In this document: one piece after another, positions 35,963-43,327 of the stretch
Position numbering within the stretch: the first letter of the stretch is position 1
How the letters are laid out: each line of letters begins with the position of its first letter
NCBI RefSeq assembly: GCF_042433895.1
Contig: NZ_JBHLUA010000003.1
Coordinates: 186,001 to 250,000 of the forward strand
Reading direction: 5' to 3'
Source: Mesonia maritima
GTDB lineage: Bacteria > Bacteroidota > Bacteroidia > Flavobacteriales > Flavobacteriaceae
DNA length: 64,000 nt
The notes under the pieces: generated by a model
What the model saw: the letters and a program-made list of their open reading frames with translations, nothing else
Databases searched by the model: none
Told to the model about the DNA's origin: nothing
Made by a program: the position numbers and the translations under genes

Positions 35963-35970
35963 TATCTTTG
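35963..35970 (+). promoter_or_regulatory. -7 promoter box of the phosphoribosyltransferase gene
   Basis: TATCTTTG is a perfect TAnnTTTG box. Its last three bases are the TTG that would be the upstream alternative start codon, so transcription begins beyond it and the ATG at 35983 is the real start. Confidence 0.5.
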
Positions 35971-35982
35971 AAAAAAATAATT

Positions 35983-36486
35983 ATGAAGCAAACTGCCACT
36001 ACCCTTATTTTAAATCAGCATCAAATTCAGCAAAAAATAAGAAGAATTGCTTATCAAATTTATGAAAGCAATCTCGATGAAAAAGAAATTATAATTGCCG
36101 GTATTGCAAGTAATGGTTTTGAACTTGCCAAAAAACTAAAAACGCTTCTCGAAGAAATTTCACCCATAAAAATTTTAATCTGTGAAGTGAAAATTGACAA
36201 GAAAAAGCCGTTAAATGCTGTAAAAACTTCACTTTCTTCTACCGATTACGAGAACAAATCAATTATTTTAGTAGATGATGTTTTAAATTCCGGGACAACT
36301 TTAATTTACGGTGTAAAACATTTTTTAGAAGTTCCGCTGAAAAAATTCCAAACCGCTGTTTTGGTCGATCGAAGTCATAAAAAATATCCTGTAAAAGCTG
36401 ATTTTAAAGGAATTTCCCTTTCCACTTCTTTAAGTGAAATGGTTCGAGTTAGTTTTGACGAGCCCAATAAAGTTGAATTACATTAA
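35983..36486 (+). CDS. Phosphoribosyltransferase, PyrR-like
   Basis: A 167-residue type I phosphoribosyltransferase from the ATG at 35983, fixed by the promoter box. The PRPP loop is SIILVDDVLNSGTTLIYG (with DDVLNSGTT). The substrate-side strand has IAGIASNGFELAKKL, and the end RSHKKYPVKADFKGISLSTS matches PyrR-type proteins. It may be a uracil/pyrimidine PRTase or a regulatory PyrR homologue; no attenuator hairpin was found nearby. Its end overlaps the end of the convergent aroK by 9 bases. Confidence 0.8.
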   Translation: MKQTATTLILNQHQIQQKIRRIAYQIYESNLDEKEIIIAGIASNGFELAKKLKTLLEEISPIKILICEVKIDKKKPLNAVKTSLSSTDYENKSIILVDDVLNSGTTLIYGVKHFLEVPLKKFQTAVLVDRSHKKYPVKADFKGISLSTSLSEMVRVSFDEPNKVELH

Positions 36487-36999
36487 TTTTTCTTTTAAAA
36501 TAGCGACAATTTCAGTTAGCTTCATAGTTGTAGTATCTAAAATTAAATCACTTTGCATATAATAAAACTGACGCTCGAATAAATGTTTACGTATAAATTC
36601 TTCCAGTTTTTCTTCTGAAGAAATTTCTGCAATTAAAGGACGTGTAGCTTTTTCTGAAAATAAACGATCAGTTAACTTTTCTACGGAAACTTTTAAATAA
36701 ATTAAAGTTACTTCTTCATTCTGTTGAAGAATTTCAAGATTATTCGCATAACAAGGCGTGCCGCCTCCCAGTGAAATTACCATCGATTTTTCTTCTTTCA
36801 ATACATTTTTTAAGACCTCACTTTCCTTTTTTCTGAAATAAATCTCACTTTTTTCAGAAAATATTTCAGAAATATATCTTTTCTCTATTTTTTCAATTTC
36901 CTGATCTAATTCTATAAATTCTAAGCCTAATTCACTGGCTAACAATTTACCAACACTGCTCTTTCCGCTTCCCATATAACCACATAAAACTATTTTCAT
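36478..36999 (-). CDS. aroK: Shikimate kinase
   Basis: A 173-residue enzyme that phosphorylates shikimate using ATP. Motifs are the Walker A VLCGYMGSGKSSVGKLLA (residues 4-21), FIELDQEIEK (shikimate-binding Asp), SEIYFRKKESEVL (conserved Arg) and VISLGGGTPC, with RPLIAEIS in the lid. It stands alone on the minus strand. The aroE gene is elsewhere in the window, so the pathway is scattered. Confidence 0.95.
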   Translation of the reverse strand: MKIVLCGYMGSGKSSVGKLLASELGLEFIELDQEIEKIEKRYISEIFSEKSEIYFRKKESEVLKNVLKEEKSMVISLGGGTPCYANNLEILQQNEEVTLIYLKVSVEKLTDRLFSEKATRPLIAEISSEEKLEEFIRKHLFERQFYYMQSDLILDTTTMKLTEIVAILKEKLM

Positions 37000-37062
37000 A
37001 CCCTATAATTTACCGAAATTTGAAGTTTTTTTAAAGTTTTACAAATTTATAGCAATTTTGAC

Positions 37063-37092
37063 TTGATAAATTAATAATAGGTTTTATATTTG
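37063..37092 (+). promoter_or_regulatory. Consensus promoter of the tRNA operon
   Basis: TTG (37063-37065), exactly 19 bases, then TATATTTG (37085-37092), a full match to the Bacteroidota promoter. The first tRNA begins 31 bases downstream. Confidence 0.8.
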
Positions 37093-37122
37093 CACCCGCA
37101 TTCGCACAGCGGATATTTTTTT

Positions 37123-37195
37123 GATCTGGTAGCTCAGTTGGTAGAGCATCTCCCTTTTAAGGAGAGGGTCCTGGGTTCGAGCCCCAGCCAGATCA
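37123..37195 (+). tRNA. tRNA-Lys (anticodon TTT)
   Basis: A 73-base cloverleaf. Acceptor GATCTGG/CCAGATC, D arm GCTC...GAGC, anticodon stem TCTCC/GGAGA with loop CTTTTAA (anticodon TTT), T arm CTGGG-TTCGAGC-CCCAG and discriminator A. The CCA end is not encoded. Confidence 0.97.
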
Positions 37196-37217
37196 CTTTT
37201 TATTGATATTACCAAAC

Positions 37218-37290
37218 GATCTGGTAGCTCAGTTGGTAGAGCATCTCCCTTTTAAGGAGAGGGTCCTGGGTTCGAGCCCCAGCCAGATCA
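37218..37290 (+). tRNA. tRNA-Lys (anticodon TTT), second identical copy
   Basis: A 73-base sequence identical to the tRNA at 37123-37195, separated by 22 bases. Same anticodon TTT. Confidence 0.97.
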
Positions 37291-37334
37291 CTTCTTGTTC
37301 TTCATATTTATAGAAATTTCCGCAGAGAACCTGA

Positions 37335-37418
37335 GCCCAGGTGCTGGAACTGGTAGACAGGCATGGTTGAGGGCCATGTGTCCATTAGGGCGTATGGGTT
37401 CGACTCCCATCCTGGGCA
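37335..37418 (+). tRNA. tRNA-Leu (anticodon GAG)
   Basis: An 84-base class II tRNA with acceptor GCCCAGG/CCTGGGC, anticodon stem CATGG/CCATG with loop TTGAGGG (anticodon GAG), a long variable arm TGTCCATTAGGGCGT, and T arm ATGGG-TTCGACT-CCCAT. It is third in the operon, 44 bases after the second tRNA-Lys. Confidence 0.95.
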
Positions 37419-37538
37419 CTTTTTTAAATTCAATTCTTTTTACAAAACCTACAGAAAAAATAATTAGTTTTTAATCAATAACTATTATTCTTCTGAAGAA
37501 TATCTCATTTCTCATTCTTTTTCTCAGAATTCACTTAT
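37419..37538. other. AT-rich spacer after the tRNAs
   Basis: Non-coding and AT-rich. T runs after the tRNA-Leu (37419 on) may assist termination, but no stable hairpin is obvious. I see nothing else before the relic gene at 37539. Confidence 0.5.
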
Positions 37539-37685
37539 CTATTTAAACTCGCGTCTTATTAAAATCTTCCAAATCGTTAATAAAATCGCTAAAATTTTTA
37601 GTCCGAAAGCTACTAGTAAAAGTGCGTTTTCATCTAGCCAATATAATTTTCAGAATAACTCCAAAATAGTAAATAATAAAGCCAT
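37539..37685 (-). pseudogene. Relic of a small membrane-protein gene with an in-frame TGA
   Basis: The minus strand from an ATG at 37685 gives MALLFTILELF, then TGA at codon 12, then KLYWLDENALLLVAFGLKI and LAILLTIWKILIRREFK before a TAG. Downstream of the stop this is a strongly hydrophobic segment with a basic end, typical of a small single- or double-span membrane protein. If the TGA were TGG (one base change), a 48-residue peptide would result. No matching frame exists on the other strand, and codon use looks protein-like. It may also be a functional short ORF starting later or a sequencing error. Confidence 0.45.
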
Positions 37686-37749
37686 TAAAAAGATTACTAT
37701 TTAACTTTAAATCTTAATTCAATCCATAATTAAATTTAAATAAAAAATA

Positions 37750-37807
37750 TTGTTTAATCTTTTAACTAATTTTTTAAACAAAATAATAAGTTATATTTTT
37801 ATTTTTG
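37750..37807 (+). promoter_or_regulatory. Promoter and operator candidate of the MerR-carotenoid operon
   Basis: TATTTTTG (37800-37807) is a full -7 box, 18 bases before the ATG at 37825. Upstream, TTGTTTAA (37750-37757) and TTAAACAA (37774-37781) form a perfect 8-base inverted repeat with a 16-base spacer, covering the region where the -33 box would be. This is a plausible binding site for the MerR-type regulator itself. Confidence 0.45.
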
Positions 37808-37824
37808 ATGAAATAATATCGAAA

Positions 37825-38718
37825 ATGACTTACATTAAACAACGTTTTACCATAAAAGATTTAGAAATCCTTAGCGGAATAAAAGCGCATACCATACGTA
37901 TTTGGGAAAAACGTTACGATGTACTTTCGCCAGACAGAACCGACACCAATATTAGAATGTATGATGTTTCTGCCCTGCAACGAATTCTAAACATCGCTTT
38001 CTTAAACGAAAACGGCTATAAAATTTCTCGAATCTCTAAATTAAATGAGAAAGAGGTAAACCAGCTTGTAAATAGTATTTCAACATTAAATAGCAATGAA
38101 AGTCGAGCGATTAAAGCGTTAAAAGTTGCAATGTTCAATTTCGACCAATCGCTATTTATAAAAACCTATGATAGCCTGTTCGAGACTAAAAACTTTAGGG
38201 AAATTTTTCAAAAAGTTTTAATGCCGCTATTAAATGAAATCGGAACTTTATGGCAAACAAATACCATAAATCCAGCACACGAACATTTCATTTCCAACTT
38301 AATTCGGCAAAAATTATATGTAAATATTGAAAGATTACAAACGCAAAATCCTTCCAAAACCGATAAAATTTTCGTATTATTTCTTCCAGAAGATGAAATT
38401 CATGATTTAGGACTTTTATATGTTACCTACGAAATTTTAAGTCACGGCTACAAAACAATATATTTAGGGCATAGTTTACCAATGCTAGATTTACGCTATC
38501 TTACTGAAAATTATGAAAATATTCATTTTGTAAGTTATTTTACCGTAAAACCAGATGATATTTTAGGCTACATTAATGAATTTAAAAATGAAATTTGTAG
38601 TAAAGTATCTTGCAATTATTGGATTTTAGGGAGAAAAACAGAAAACTTAGATACCAGTACTTTTCCAGAGAGCATTAAAACTTTTAAAAATATCGATCAA
38701 TTAATATTAAACCTGTAA
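37825..38718 (+). CDS. MerR-family regulator with CarH-like cobalamin-binding domain
   Basis: A 297-residue regulator from the ATG at 37825. The frame is open upstream to a TTG at 37750, but the promoter lies inside that stretch. Residues 1-70 are a MerR winged helix (FTIKDLEILSGIKAHTIRIW, RMYDVSALQRILN). The rest resembles the adenosylcobalamin photoreceptor CarH: a four-helix cap with the motif W-x9-EH (W143, E153, H154) and a B12-binding motif E-x-H-x-x-G (E191-H193-G196). The Gln after W143 replaces the histidine (H132 in Thermus CarH) that forms the light-state link. It overlaps crtI by one base (TAATG), so it is first in the carotenoid operon and probably represses it. Confidence 0.8.
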   Translation: MTYIKQRFTIKDLEILSGIKAHTIRIWEKRYDVLSPDRTDTNIRMYDVSALQRILNIAFLNENGYKISRISKLNEKEVNQLVNSISTLNSNESRAIKALKVAMFNFDQSLFIKTYDSLFETKNFREIFQKVLMPLLNEIGTLWQTNTINPAHEHFISNLIRQKLYVNIERLQTQNPSKTDKIFVLFLPEDEIHDLGLLYVTYEILSHGYKTIYLGHSLPMLDLRYLTENYENIHFVSYFTVKPDDILGYINEFKNEICSKVSCNYWILGRKTENLDTSTFPESIKTFKNIDQLILNL

Positions 38719-40178
38719 TGAAGAAAAAAGTAATTATAATTGGTTCCGGTTTTTCTTCATTAGCAGCAGCTTCGTATTTAGCGAAAAAAAAGTATGAAGT
38801 TGAAATTTTTGAAAAAAATCATGATATTGGCGGAAGAGCCAGACAATATAAAAATGAAGGATTCACATTTGATATTGGTCCAACTTGGTATTGGATGCCC
38901 GATGTTTTTGAACGTTTTTTTGCCGATTTCAATAAAAAACCTAGTGATTATTACGAGCTTATAAAATTGAATCCCGCTTATAAAGTTTTCTTTGGAAAAA
39001 AGGACAGCATTACTATTGGCGATACTTTAGAAAAAATTTGTCAAGCTTTTGAAGAAATTGAACCGGGAAGTTCAGCAGCGCTTCAAAAATTTATCGATAA
39101 AGCAAAAAAAAATTATGATATTGCCATAAAAGATTTGGTTTATCGGCCTGGAGTTTCTCCTCTCGAATTAATTACGCCACAAACCGCTAAAAAACTCAAT
39201 CAATTTTTTAGTACGATTGCCCAAGATGTAAGAAAAGCTTTCAGCAATCCTAAATTAATTCAAGTATTAGAATTTCCGGTTTTATTTTTAGGCGCTAAAC
39301 CTAGCGATACGCCGGCATTCTACAGTTTTATGAACTTTGCCGATTTCGGATTGGGAACTTGGCATCCAAAAGGCGGAATGTATCAAGTTATTTTAGCGAT
39401 GAAAAATTTAGCGGAATCACTTGGGGTAAAAATTCATACCAATTCACCAGTTGAAAAAATTCTTGTTGAAGAAAATAAAGCCTGCGGAATTATTTCCAAC
39501 GGAAAAAAAATTTCAGCAGATATTGTACTCAGCGGCGCCGATTATCACCATTCTGAAACGTTGCTCGATAAAAAACACCGCCAATATTCTGAAACGTATT
39601 GGGAACGCAGAACTTTCGCGCCATCTTCATTATTATTTTATGTCGGGTTCGATAAGAAAATTCAGAATGTAAATCATCATACCTTATTTTTTGATGTCGA
39701 TTTTGGTAAACACGCCAATGCGATTTACGACAATCCCCAATGGCCGGAGAAACCTTTATTTTACGCAAGTTTTCCTTCAAAAACAGATCACGAAATTGCT
39801 CCTGAAGGAAAAGAAGCCGGAATATTTTTAATTCCGCTAGCGCCAGGCTTAAATGATGAACATTCGTTAAGAGAACGTTATTTCGAAAAGATAATTACAC
39901 GTTTTGAAAGCATAACCGAACAAGAAGTCAGAAAAAATATTATATTTAAAAAGAGCTTTTGCGTAAATGATTTTGTAGAAGAATACAACTCCTATAAAGG
40001 CAACGCATACGGATTGGCAAATACACTTTTTCAAACGGCATTTTTACGCCCGAAACTGAAAAGTAAAAAGGTAAAAAGCTTGTATTTTACGGGACAATTA
40101 ACCGTTCCCGGACCAGGCGTTCCACCTTCCTTAATTTCAGGAAAATTAGTGGCCGATCTTATTGAAAAACATAATTAA
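38718..40178 (+). CDS. crtI: Phytoene desaturase CrtI
   Basis: A 486-residue FAD enzyme that dehydrogenates phytoene to lycopene. The FAD-binding GSGFSSLAAASYLAKKKYEV and FEKNHDIGGRARQYK open the protein, GFTFDIGPTWYWMPDVFERF follows, and the C-terminal PGPGVPPSLISGKLVADLIE is the CrtI signature. Length is normal for the family. It is second in the operon after the MerR regulator and 6 bases before crtB. Confidence 0.95.
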   Translation: MKKKVIIIGSGFSSLAAASYLAKKKYEVEIFEKNHDIGGRARQYKNEGFTFDIGPTWYWMPDVFERFFADFNKKPSDYYELIKLNPAYKVFFGKKDSITIGDTLEKICQAFEEIEPGSSAALQKFIDKAKKNYDIAIKDLVYRPGVSPLELITPQTAKKLNQFFSTIAQDVRKAFSNPKLIQVLEFPVLFLGAKPSDTPAFYSFMNFADFGLGTWHPKGGMYQVILAMKNLAESLGVKIHTNSPVEKILVEENKACGIISNGKKISADIVLSGADYHHSETLLDKKHRQYSETYWERRTFAPSSLLFYVGFDKKIQNVNHHTLFFDVDFGKHANAIYDNPQWPEKPLFYASFPSKTDHEIAPEGKEAGIFLIPLAPGLNDEHSLRERYFEKIITRFESITEQEVRKNIIFKKSFCVNDFVEEYNSYKGNAYGLANTLFQTAFLRPKLKSKKVKSLYFTGQLTVPGPGVPPSLISGKLVADLIEKHN

Positions 40179-40184
40179 ACACCT

Positions 40185-41024
40185 ATGAAATCACTTTTTG
40201 ACAGCGTATCAAGGCAATGCAGTAAAGCGGTAACGCATTCTTACAGCACGTCTTTTTCAATTGCCACCAAGTTACTTGCACCCTCAATTCGGCAAGATAT
40301 TTACAATATTTATGGTTTTGTGCGTTTTGCAGATGAAATTGTAGATACGTTTCATGCTTACGACAAAGAATATTTGCTCGACAAATTTCAGTCAGATTTA
40401 TATGAAGCGATCGATCAGAAAATTAGTTTAAACCCAATTTTAAACGCTTTTCAGGAAACGGTTCATAAGTATAATATTCAACCTGAATTATACAAAGCAT
40501 TTTTAAAAAGCATGCGCTTAGATTTGCATAAATCGGTTTACCTTTCTGATGAAGAATACCAAGAATATATCTACGGAAGCGCAGATGTGGTTGGTTTAAT
40601 GTGTTTAAAGGTTTTTGTAAAAGGTGATGAAAAAAAGTATGAAGAACTTAAAGAAGATGCAATGAAGTTGGGTTCTGCTTTTCAAAAAGTAAATTTCTTA
40701 CGCGATTTAAAAGCAGATTATGAAGAATTAAGCCGATCCTATTTTCCGAATGCAAATATTGAGCAGTTAGACGAAACCACAAAGCAACAAATTATAGATG
40801 AAATCGAGGCAGATTTTAAACAAGCCTTGCACGGAATCGCGAAACTTCCCGTTGAAGCAAAACTTGGCGTTTATACGGCTTACATTTATTATTCAAAATT
40901 ATTGTGTAAACTAAAAAAAACTCCGTCCTTAGAAATCAGAAAAAAACGAATTCGGGTCTCAGATTATCAAAAGGCAGGATTATTGTGTCGTTCATATATA
41001 TCGTACCGATTAAATTTAATTTAG
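40185..41024 (+). CDS. crtB: Phytoene synthase CrtB
   Basis: A 279-residue enzyme joining two geranylgeranyl diphosphates to phytoene. The two aspartate-rich motifs for diphosphate binding are FVRFADEIVDTF and FLRDLKADYEEL, with CSKAVTHSYSTSFSIAT at the start and YIYGSADVVGLMC in between, all typical of the squalene/phytoene synthase family. Spacing to crtI is 6 bases and to crtZ 1 base, so the genes are tightly co-transcribed. Confidence 0.95.
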   Translation: MKSLFDSVSRQCSKAVTHSYSTSFSIATKLLAPSIRQDIYNIYGFVRFADEIVDTFHAYDKEYLLDKFQSDLYEAIDQKISLNPILNAFQETVHKYNIQPELYKAFLKSMRLDLHKSVYLSDEEYQEYIYGSADVVGLMCLKVFVKGDEKKYEELKEDAMKLGSAFQKVNFLRDLKADYEELSRSYFPNANIEQLDETTKQQIIDEIEADFKQALHGIAKLPVEAKLGVYTAYIYYSKLLCKLKKTPSLEIRKKRIRVSDYQKAGLLCRSYISYRLNLI

Positions 41025-41025
41025 T

Positions 41026-41478
41026 ATGCAAACCCTGTATTGGATTCTTATATTTTTAGGAACGTTTTGTTTTATGGAATTTATGGCGTGGTTTACCCAT
41101 AAATTTATTATGCACGGTTTTTTATGGTCACTTCATAAAGACCATCATCACAAAGATCACAGCAGTTGGTGGGAACGCAATGATTTATTTTTTGTGTTTT
41201 ACGCGCTGGTAAGTATTGGTTGTTTTTTACTGTGGAAATACGAAAATGTATGGTTTACCTTACCGATTGGTTTAGGAATTTTAGCCTACGGAATTGCCTA
41301 TTTTACCGTTCACGATATTTTTATTCATCAACGCTTTAAGCTTTTTAGAAACGCCAACAATTGGTACGCAAAAGGAATTCGTCGTGCGCATAAGATTCAT
41401 CATAAACATTTAGGAAAAGAAAAAGGTGAAAATTTCGGGATGCTCTTTGTTCCGTTAAAATATTTCAAAAATAAATAG
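41026..41478 (+). CDS. crtZ: Beta-carotene hydroxylase CrtZ
   Basis: A 150-residue di-iron membrane hydroxylase of the fatty-acid hydroxylase superfamily, turning beta-carotene into zeaxanthin. Histidine clusters are HKFIMH and HKDHHHKDH near residues 22-42, VHDIFIHQRF near 100 and HKIHHKH near 125. Membrane segments lie near 4-20, 55-75 and 78-98. It precedes crtY by 14 bases. Confidence 0.93.
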   Translation: MQTLYWILIFLGTFCFMEFMAWFTHKFIMHGFLWSLHKDHHHKDHSSWWERNDLFFVFYALVSIGCFLLWKYENVWFTLPIGLGILAYGIAYFTVHDIFIHQRFKLFRNANNWYAKGIRRAHKIHHKHLGKEKGENFGMLFVPLKYFKNK

Positions 41479-41492
41479 CCGTATTTTCGCGT

Positions 41493-42638
41493 ATGGCAAC
41501 TTCTCATTTCGATTATATAATTGCAGGAAACGGTCTCGCAGGCCTTCAACTTGCGCTCGCTTTTGCTGAAGATGAATTTTTTAAGGAAAAGAAAATTGCT
41601 TTAATCGATAAATCTGCTAAAAGTGAAAACGATAAAACCTGGTGTTTTTGGGAAAAAGGAAATGGAAAATGGGATGAAATTATTTTCAAAACTTGGAAAA
41701 AAGGCAAATTTATAAGCGACAGAAAAAAAATAGATTTAGCGCTTCTACCCTATTCTTATAAAATGATTCGGTCTATTGATTTTTACCGATTCGCTAAAGA
41801 AAAAATTAGTTCGCATTCGAATTTCACTTTTATTTTAGATGAAATTAATGCAGTTGAAGAAAACGAAACTGTTACACTTCACGGAAAAGAAAATTCATAC
41901 AATTGCAAGCATTTATTTGACAGCAGAATTCCACCAGAATTCTTTCAGCCGAATAATTCTATTAAAATTCAGCAACATTTTAAAGGCTGGATGATTGAAA
42001 CGGAAAAGCCCGTTTTTAATGATTCCACATTTACAATGATGGATTATCGACTGCAATGGAAAAATTCAACCAGTTTTAGCTACATTTTACCAATTTCACC
42101 GACAAAAGCTTTTGTAGAATTTACATTTTTCACGCCTTTTTTAGTCGAAGAAAATGTATATGATAAAATGCTTCAACAATATATCGCTCAATTTCTAAAT
42201 ATAGAAAATTACAGCATTCTTGAAACAGAATTCGGAATTATCCCGATGACCGATTTTCCTTTTGAGAAATATAATACTTCAAAAATCACCAAAATAGGAA
42301 CTGCCGGCGGTTGGGTAAAAGCTTCTACAGGATATTCGTTTAAAAGCACCGAAAAAAAAGTCGCTCAACTTATTGAAAACCTAAAAGATTTAGATAACCC
42401 GACAAAAGATTTATACGATAAAAAATTTCAGTATTACGATAAATTATTTTTAAGTGTTTTAGCGGAAGAAAACGAAAAAGGAAAATGGATTTTTGAACAA
42501 TTTTACAGTAAAAATACTATTCAAGATATTTTTCAATATTTAGATGAAGAGACAGAAATTCCGCAAGATTTAAGAATAATGGGGTCTTTATTTTCAGTAG
42601 CTTTTATAAAAGCATTTTTTAGAAATTTATTCAATTAA
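41493..42638 (+). CDS. crtY: Lycopene beta-cyclase CrtY
   Basis: A 381-residue flavoprotein that forms the beta rings of beta-carotene. The FAD-binding start is DYIIAGNGLAGLQLALAFAE. Further marks are the DKTWCFWEKG motif characteristic of CrtY, SFSYILPISPTKAFVEFTFF, and GTAGGWVKASTGYSFKSTEK, which carries the G-x-x-G-x-x-x-S-x-G-Y cyclase signature. It is last in the operon, so the expected end product is zeaxanthin. It ends before a terminator hairpin at 42727. Confidence 0.95.
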   Translation: MATSHFDYIIAGNGLAGLQLALAFAEDEFFKEKKIALIDKSAKSENDKTWCFWEKGNGKWDEIIFKTWKKGKFISDRKKIDLALLPYSYKMIRSIDFYRFAKEKISSHSNFTFILDEINAVEENETVTLHGKENSYNCKHLFDSRIPPEFFQPNNSIKIQQHFKGWMIETEKPVFNDSTFTMMDYRLQWKNSTSFSYILPISPTKAFVEFTFFTPFLVEENVYDKMLQQYIAQFLNIENYSILETEFGIIPMTDFPFEKYNTSKITKIGTAGGWVKASTGYSFKSTEKKVAQLIENLKDLDNPTKDLYDKKFQYYDKLFLSVLAEENEKGKWIFEQFYSKNTIQDIFQYLDEETEIPQDLRIMGSLFSVAFIKAFFRNLFN

Positions 42639-42726
42639 ATTTCTTCTCGACAAACCCGAAGAATTAAGAAGAAATATTTTATCATTTTTGATTCAAAATT
42701 GAAGTATTTACCTCAATTATCGAAAA

Positions 42727-42762
42727 TAAAAAAAGCTGTCTGAAAAGACAGCTTTTTTTAAT
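42727..42762. terminator. Bidirectional terminator between crtY and a PepSY gene (related to the repeats)
   Basis: AAAAAAGCTGTCT (42730-42742), a GAAA loop and AGACAGCTTTTTT form a perfect stem. The core GCTGTCTGAAAAG is the same as the end sequence of the structured repeats at 8093 and 56262. It sits between convergent genes. Confidence 0.85.
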
Positions 42763-42764
42763 TT

Positions 42765-43199
42765 TTACTTAACTTCTTTTATTAGTTTTCCTTTAGCATC
42801 ATAGACGACATCAATTTCATCGTTCCATTTTTCTAATTCTACTAAATAAGTAGTTTTTCCTTTTTCTTCACGAAGTTCACAATCATCAATACTGTAATCG
42901 CTATACTTACTTTTAATTGCACTTTTTATAGCGGTAGGCAATTCATTAGGCATAATTTCTTTTTCAAGTTTTACCTGCTTTCCATTAGATGTGTACCAAA
43001 CTTCATAATCCATTCGTTCAATTTCAAATTCTACTTGATAATTATCCAATTCTTTTTCCCATTCAATATCTGTAGCGTTTTTATACGCTTTTTTAAATTG
43101 AGATTGAATAGCAGTTGGTACCTCAGAAGAAGCCATGTCTTGAGCATTTACAGTAAAACCAATAAATAGTAAAAGGACTAAACTTTTTAAAATTTTCAT
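42765..43199 (-). CDS. PepSY-like periplasmic protein
   Basis: A 144-residue exported protein with a Sec signal peptide (residues 1-19, ending VNAQ). The mature part is made of two repeated PepSY-like units: IQSQFKKAYKNATDIEWEKE with YQVEFEI, and IKSAIKSKYSDYSIDDCEL with TYLVELEKWNDEIDVVYDAK. Such small domains are thought to be inhibitory or sensory in the periplasm. The gene diverges from the response-regulator gene across 128 bases that hold operators for both directions. Confidence 0.8.
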   Translation of the reverse strand: MKILKSLVLLLFIGFTVNAQDMASSEVPTAIQSQFKKAYKNATDIEWEKELDNYQVEFEIERMDYEVWYTSNGKQVKLEKEIMPNELPTAIKSAIKSKYSDYSIDDCELREEKGKTTYLVELEKWNDEIDVVYDAKGKLIKEVK

Positions 43200-43223
43200 A
43201 GTATTTTATTTTTTAATTCGGCT

Positions 43224-43259
43224 CAAAAGAAAAACACAAATCTGAAATAAATTGGGAAT
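43224..43259 (-). promoter_or_regulatory. Promoter with a candidate operator for the periplasmic PepSY gene
   Basis: On the minus strand ATTCCCAATTTATTTCAG (43259-43242) shares 13 of 18 bases with the direct repeat in front of the response-regulator gene. It is followed 10 bases later by TTCTTTTG (43231-43224), one mismatch from the -7 box. It has no -33 TTG. Confidence 0.4.
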
Positions 43260-43275
43260 GATTTATCGATTTACT

Positions 43276-43310
43276 TTTCCCATTTCTTTCCAGTTTTGAA
43301 AGTATCTTTG
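43276..43310 (+). promoter_or_regulatory. Promoter with an 11-bp-spaced direct repeat upstream of the response regulator
   Basis: TTTCCCATTTCTTTCCAG (43276-43293) contains two TTTCC half-sites 11 bases apart, the spacing at which OmpR-family dimers bind. The -7 box TATCTTTG (43303-43310) follows after 9 bases, and no TTG -33 box is present, so activation by a bound regulator is plausible. Confidence 0.55.
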
Positions 43311-43327
43311 CATGAAATTAAATTTCT

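Noticed and set aside
35968..36486. Pyrimidine attenuator in front of the PyrR-like gene
   Set aside because: The interval between the promoter box and ATG is about 12 bases, too short for an attenuator.
37539..37685. Selenocysteine at the TGA of the relic gene
   Set aside because: No SECIS-like hairpin follows the TGA, and a small hydrophobic protein gives no reason for selenocysteine; a simple stop is more economical.
37750..37824. N-terminal extension of the MerR-type regulator from TTG 37750
   Set aside because: The -7 box and inverted repeat lie inside it, and the MerR domain begins normally at the ATG 37825.
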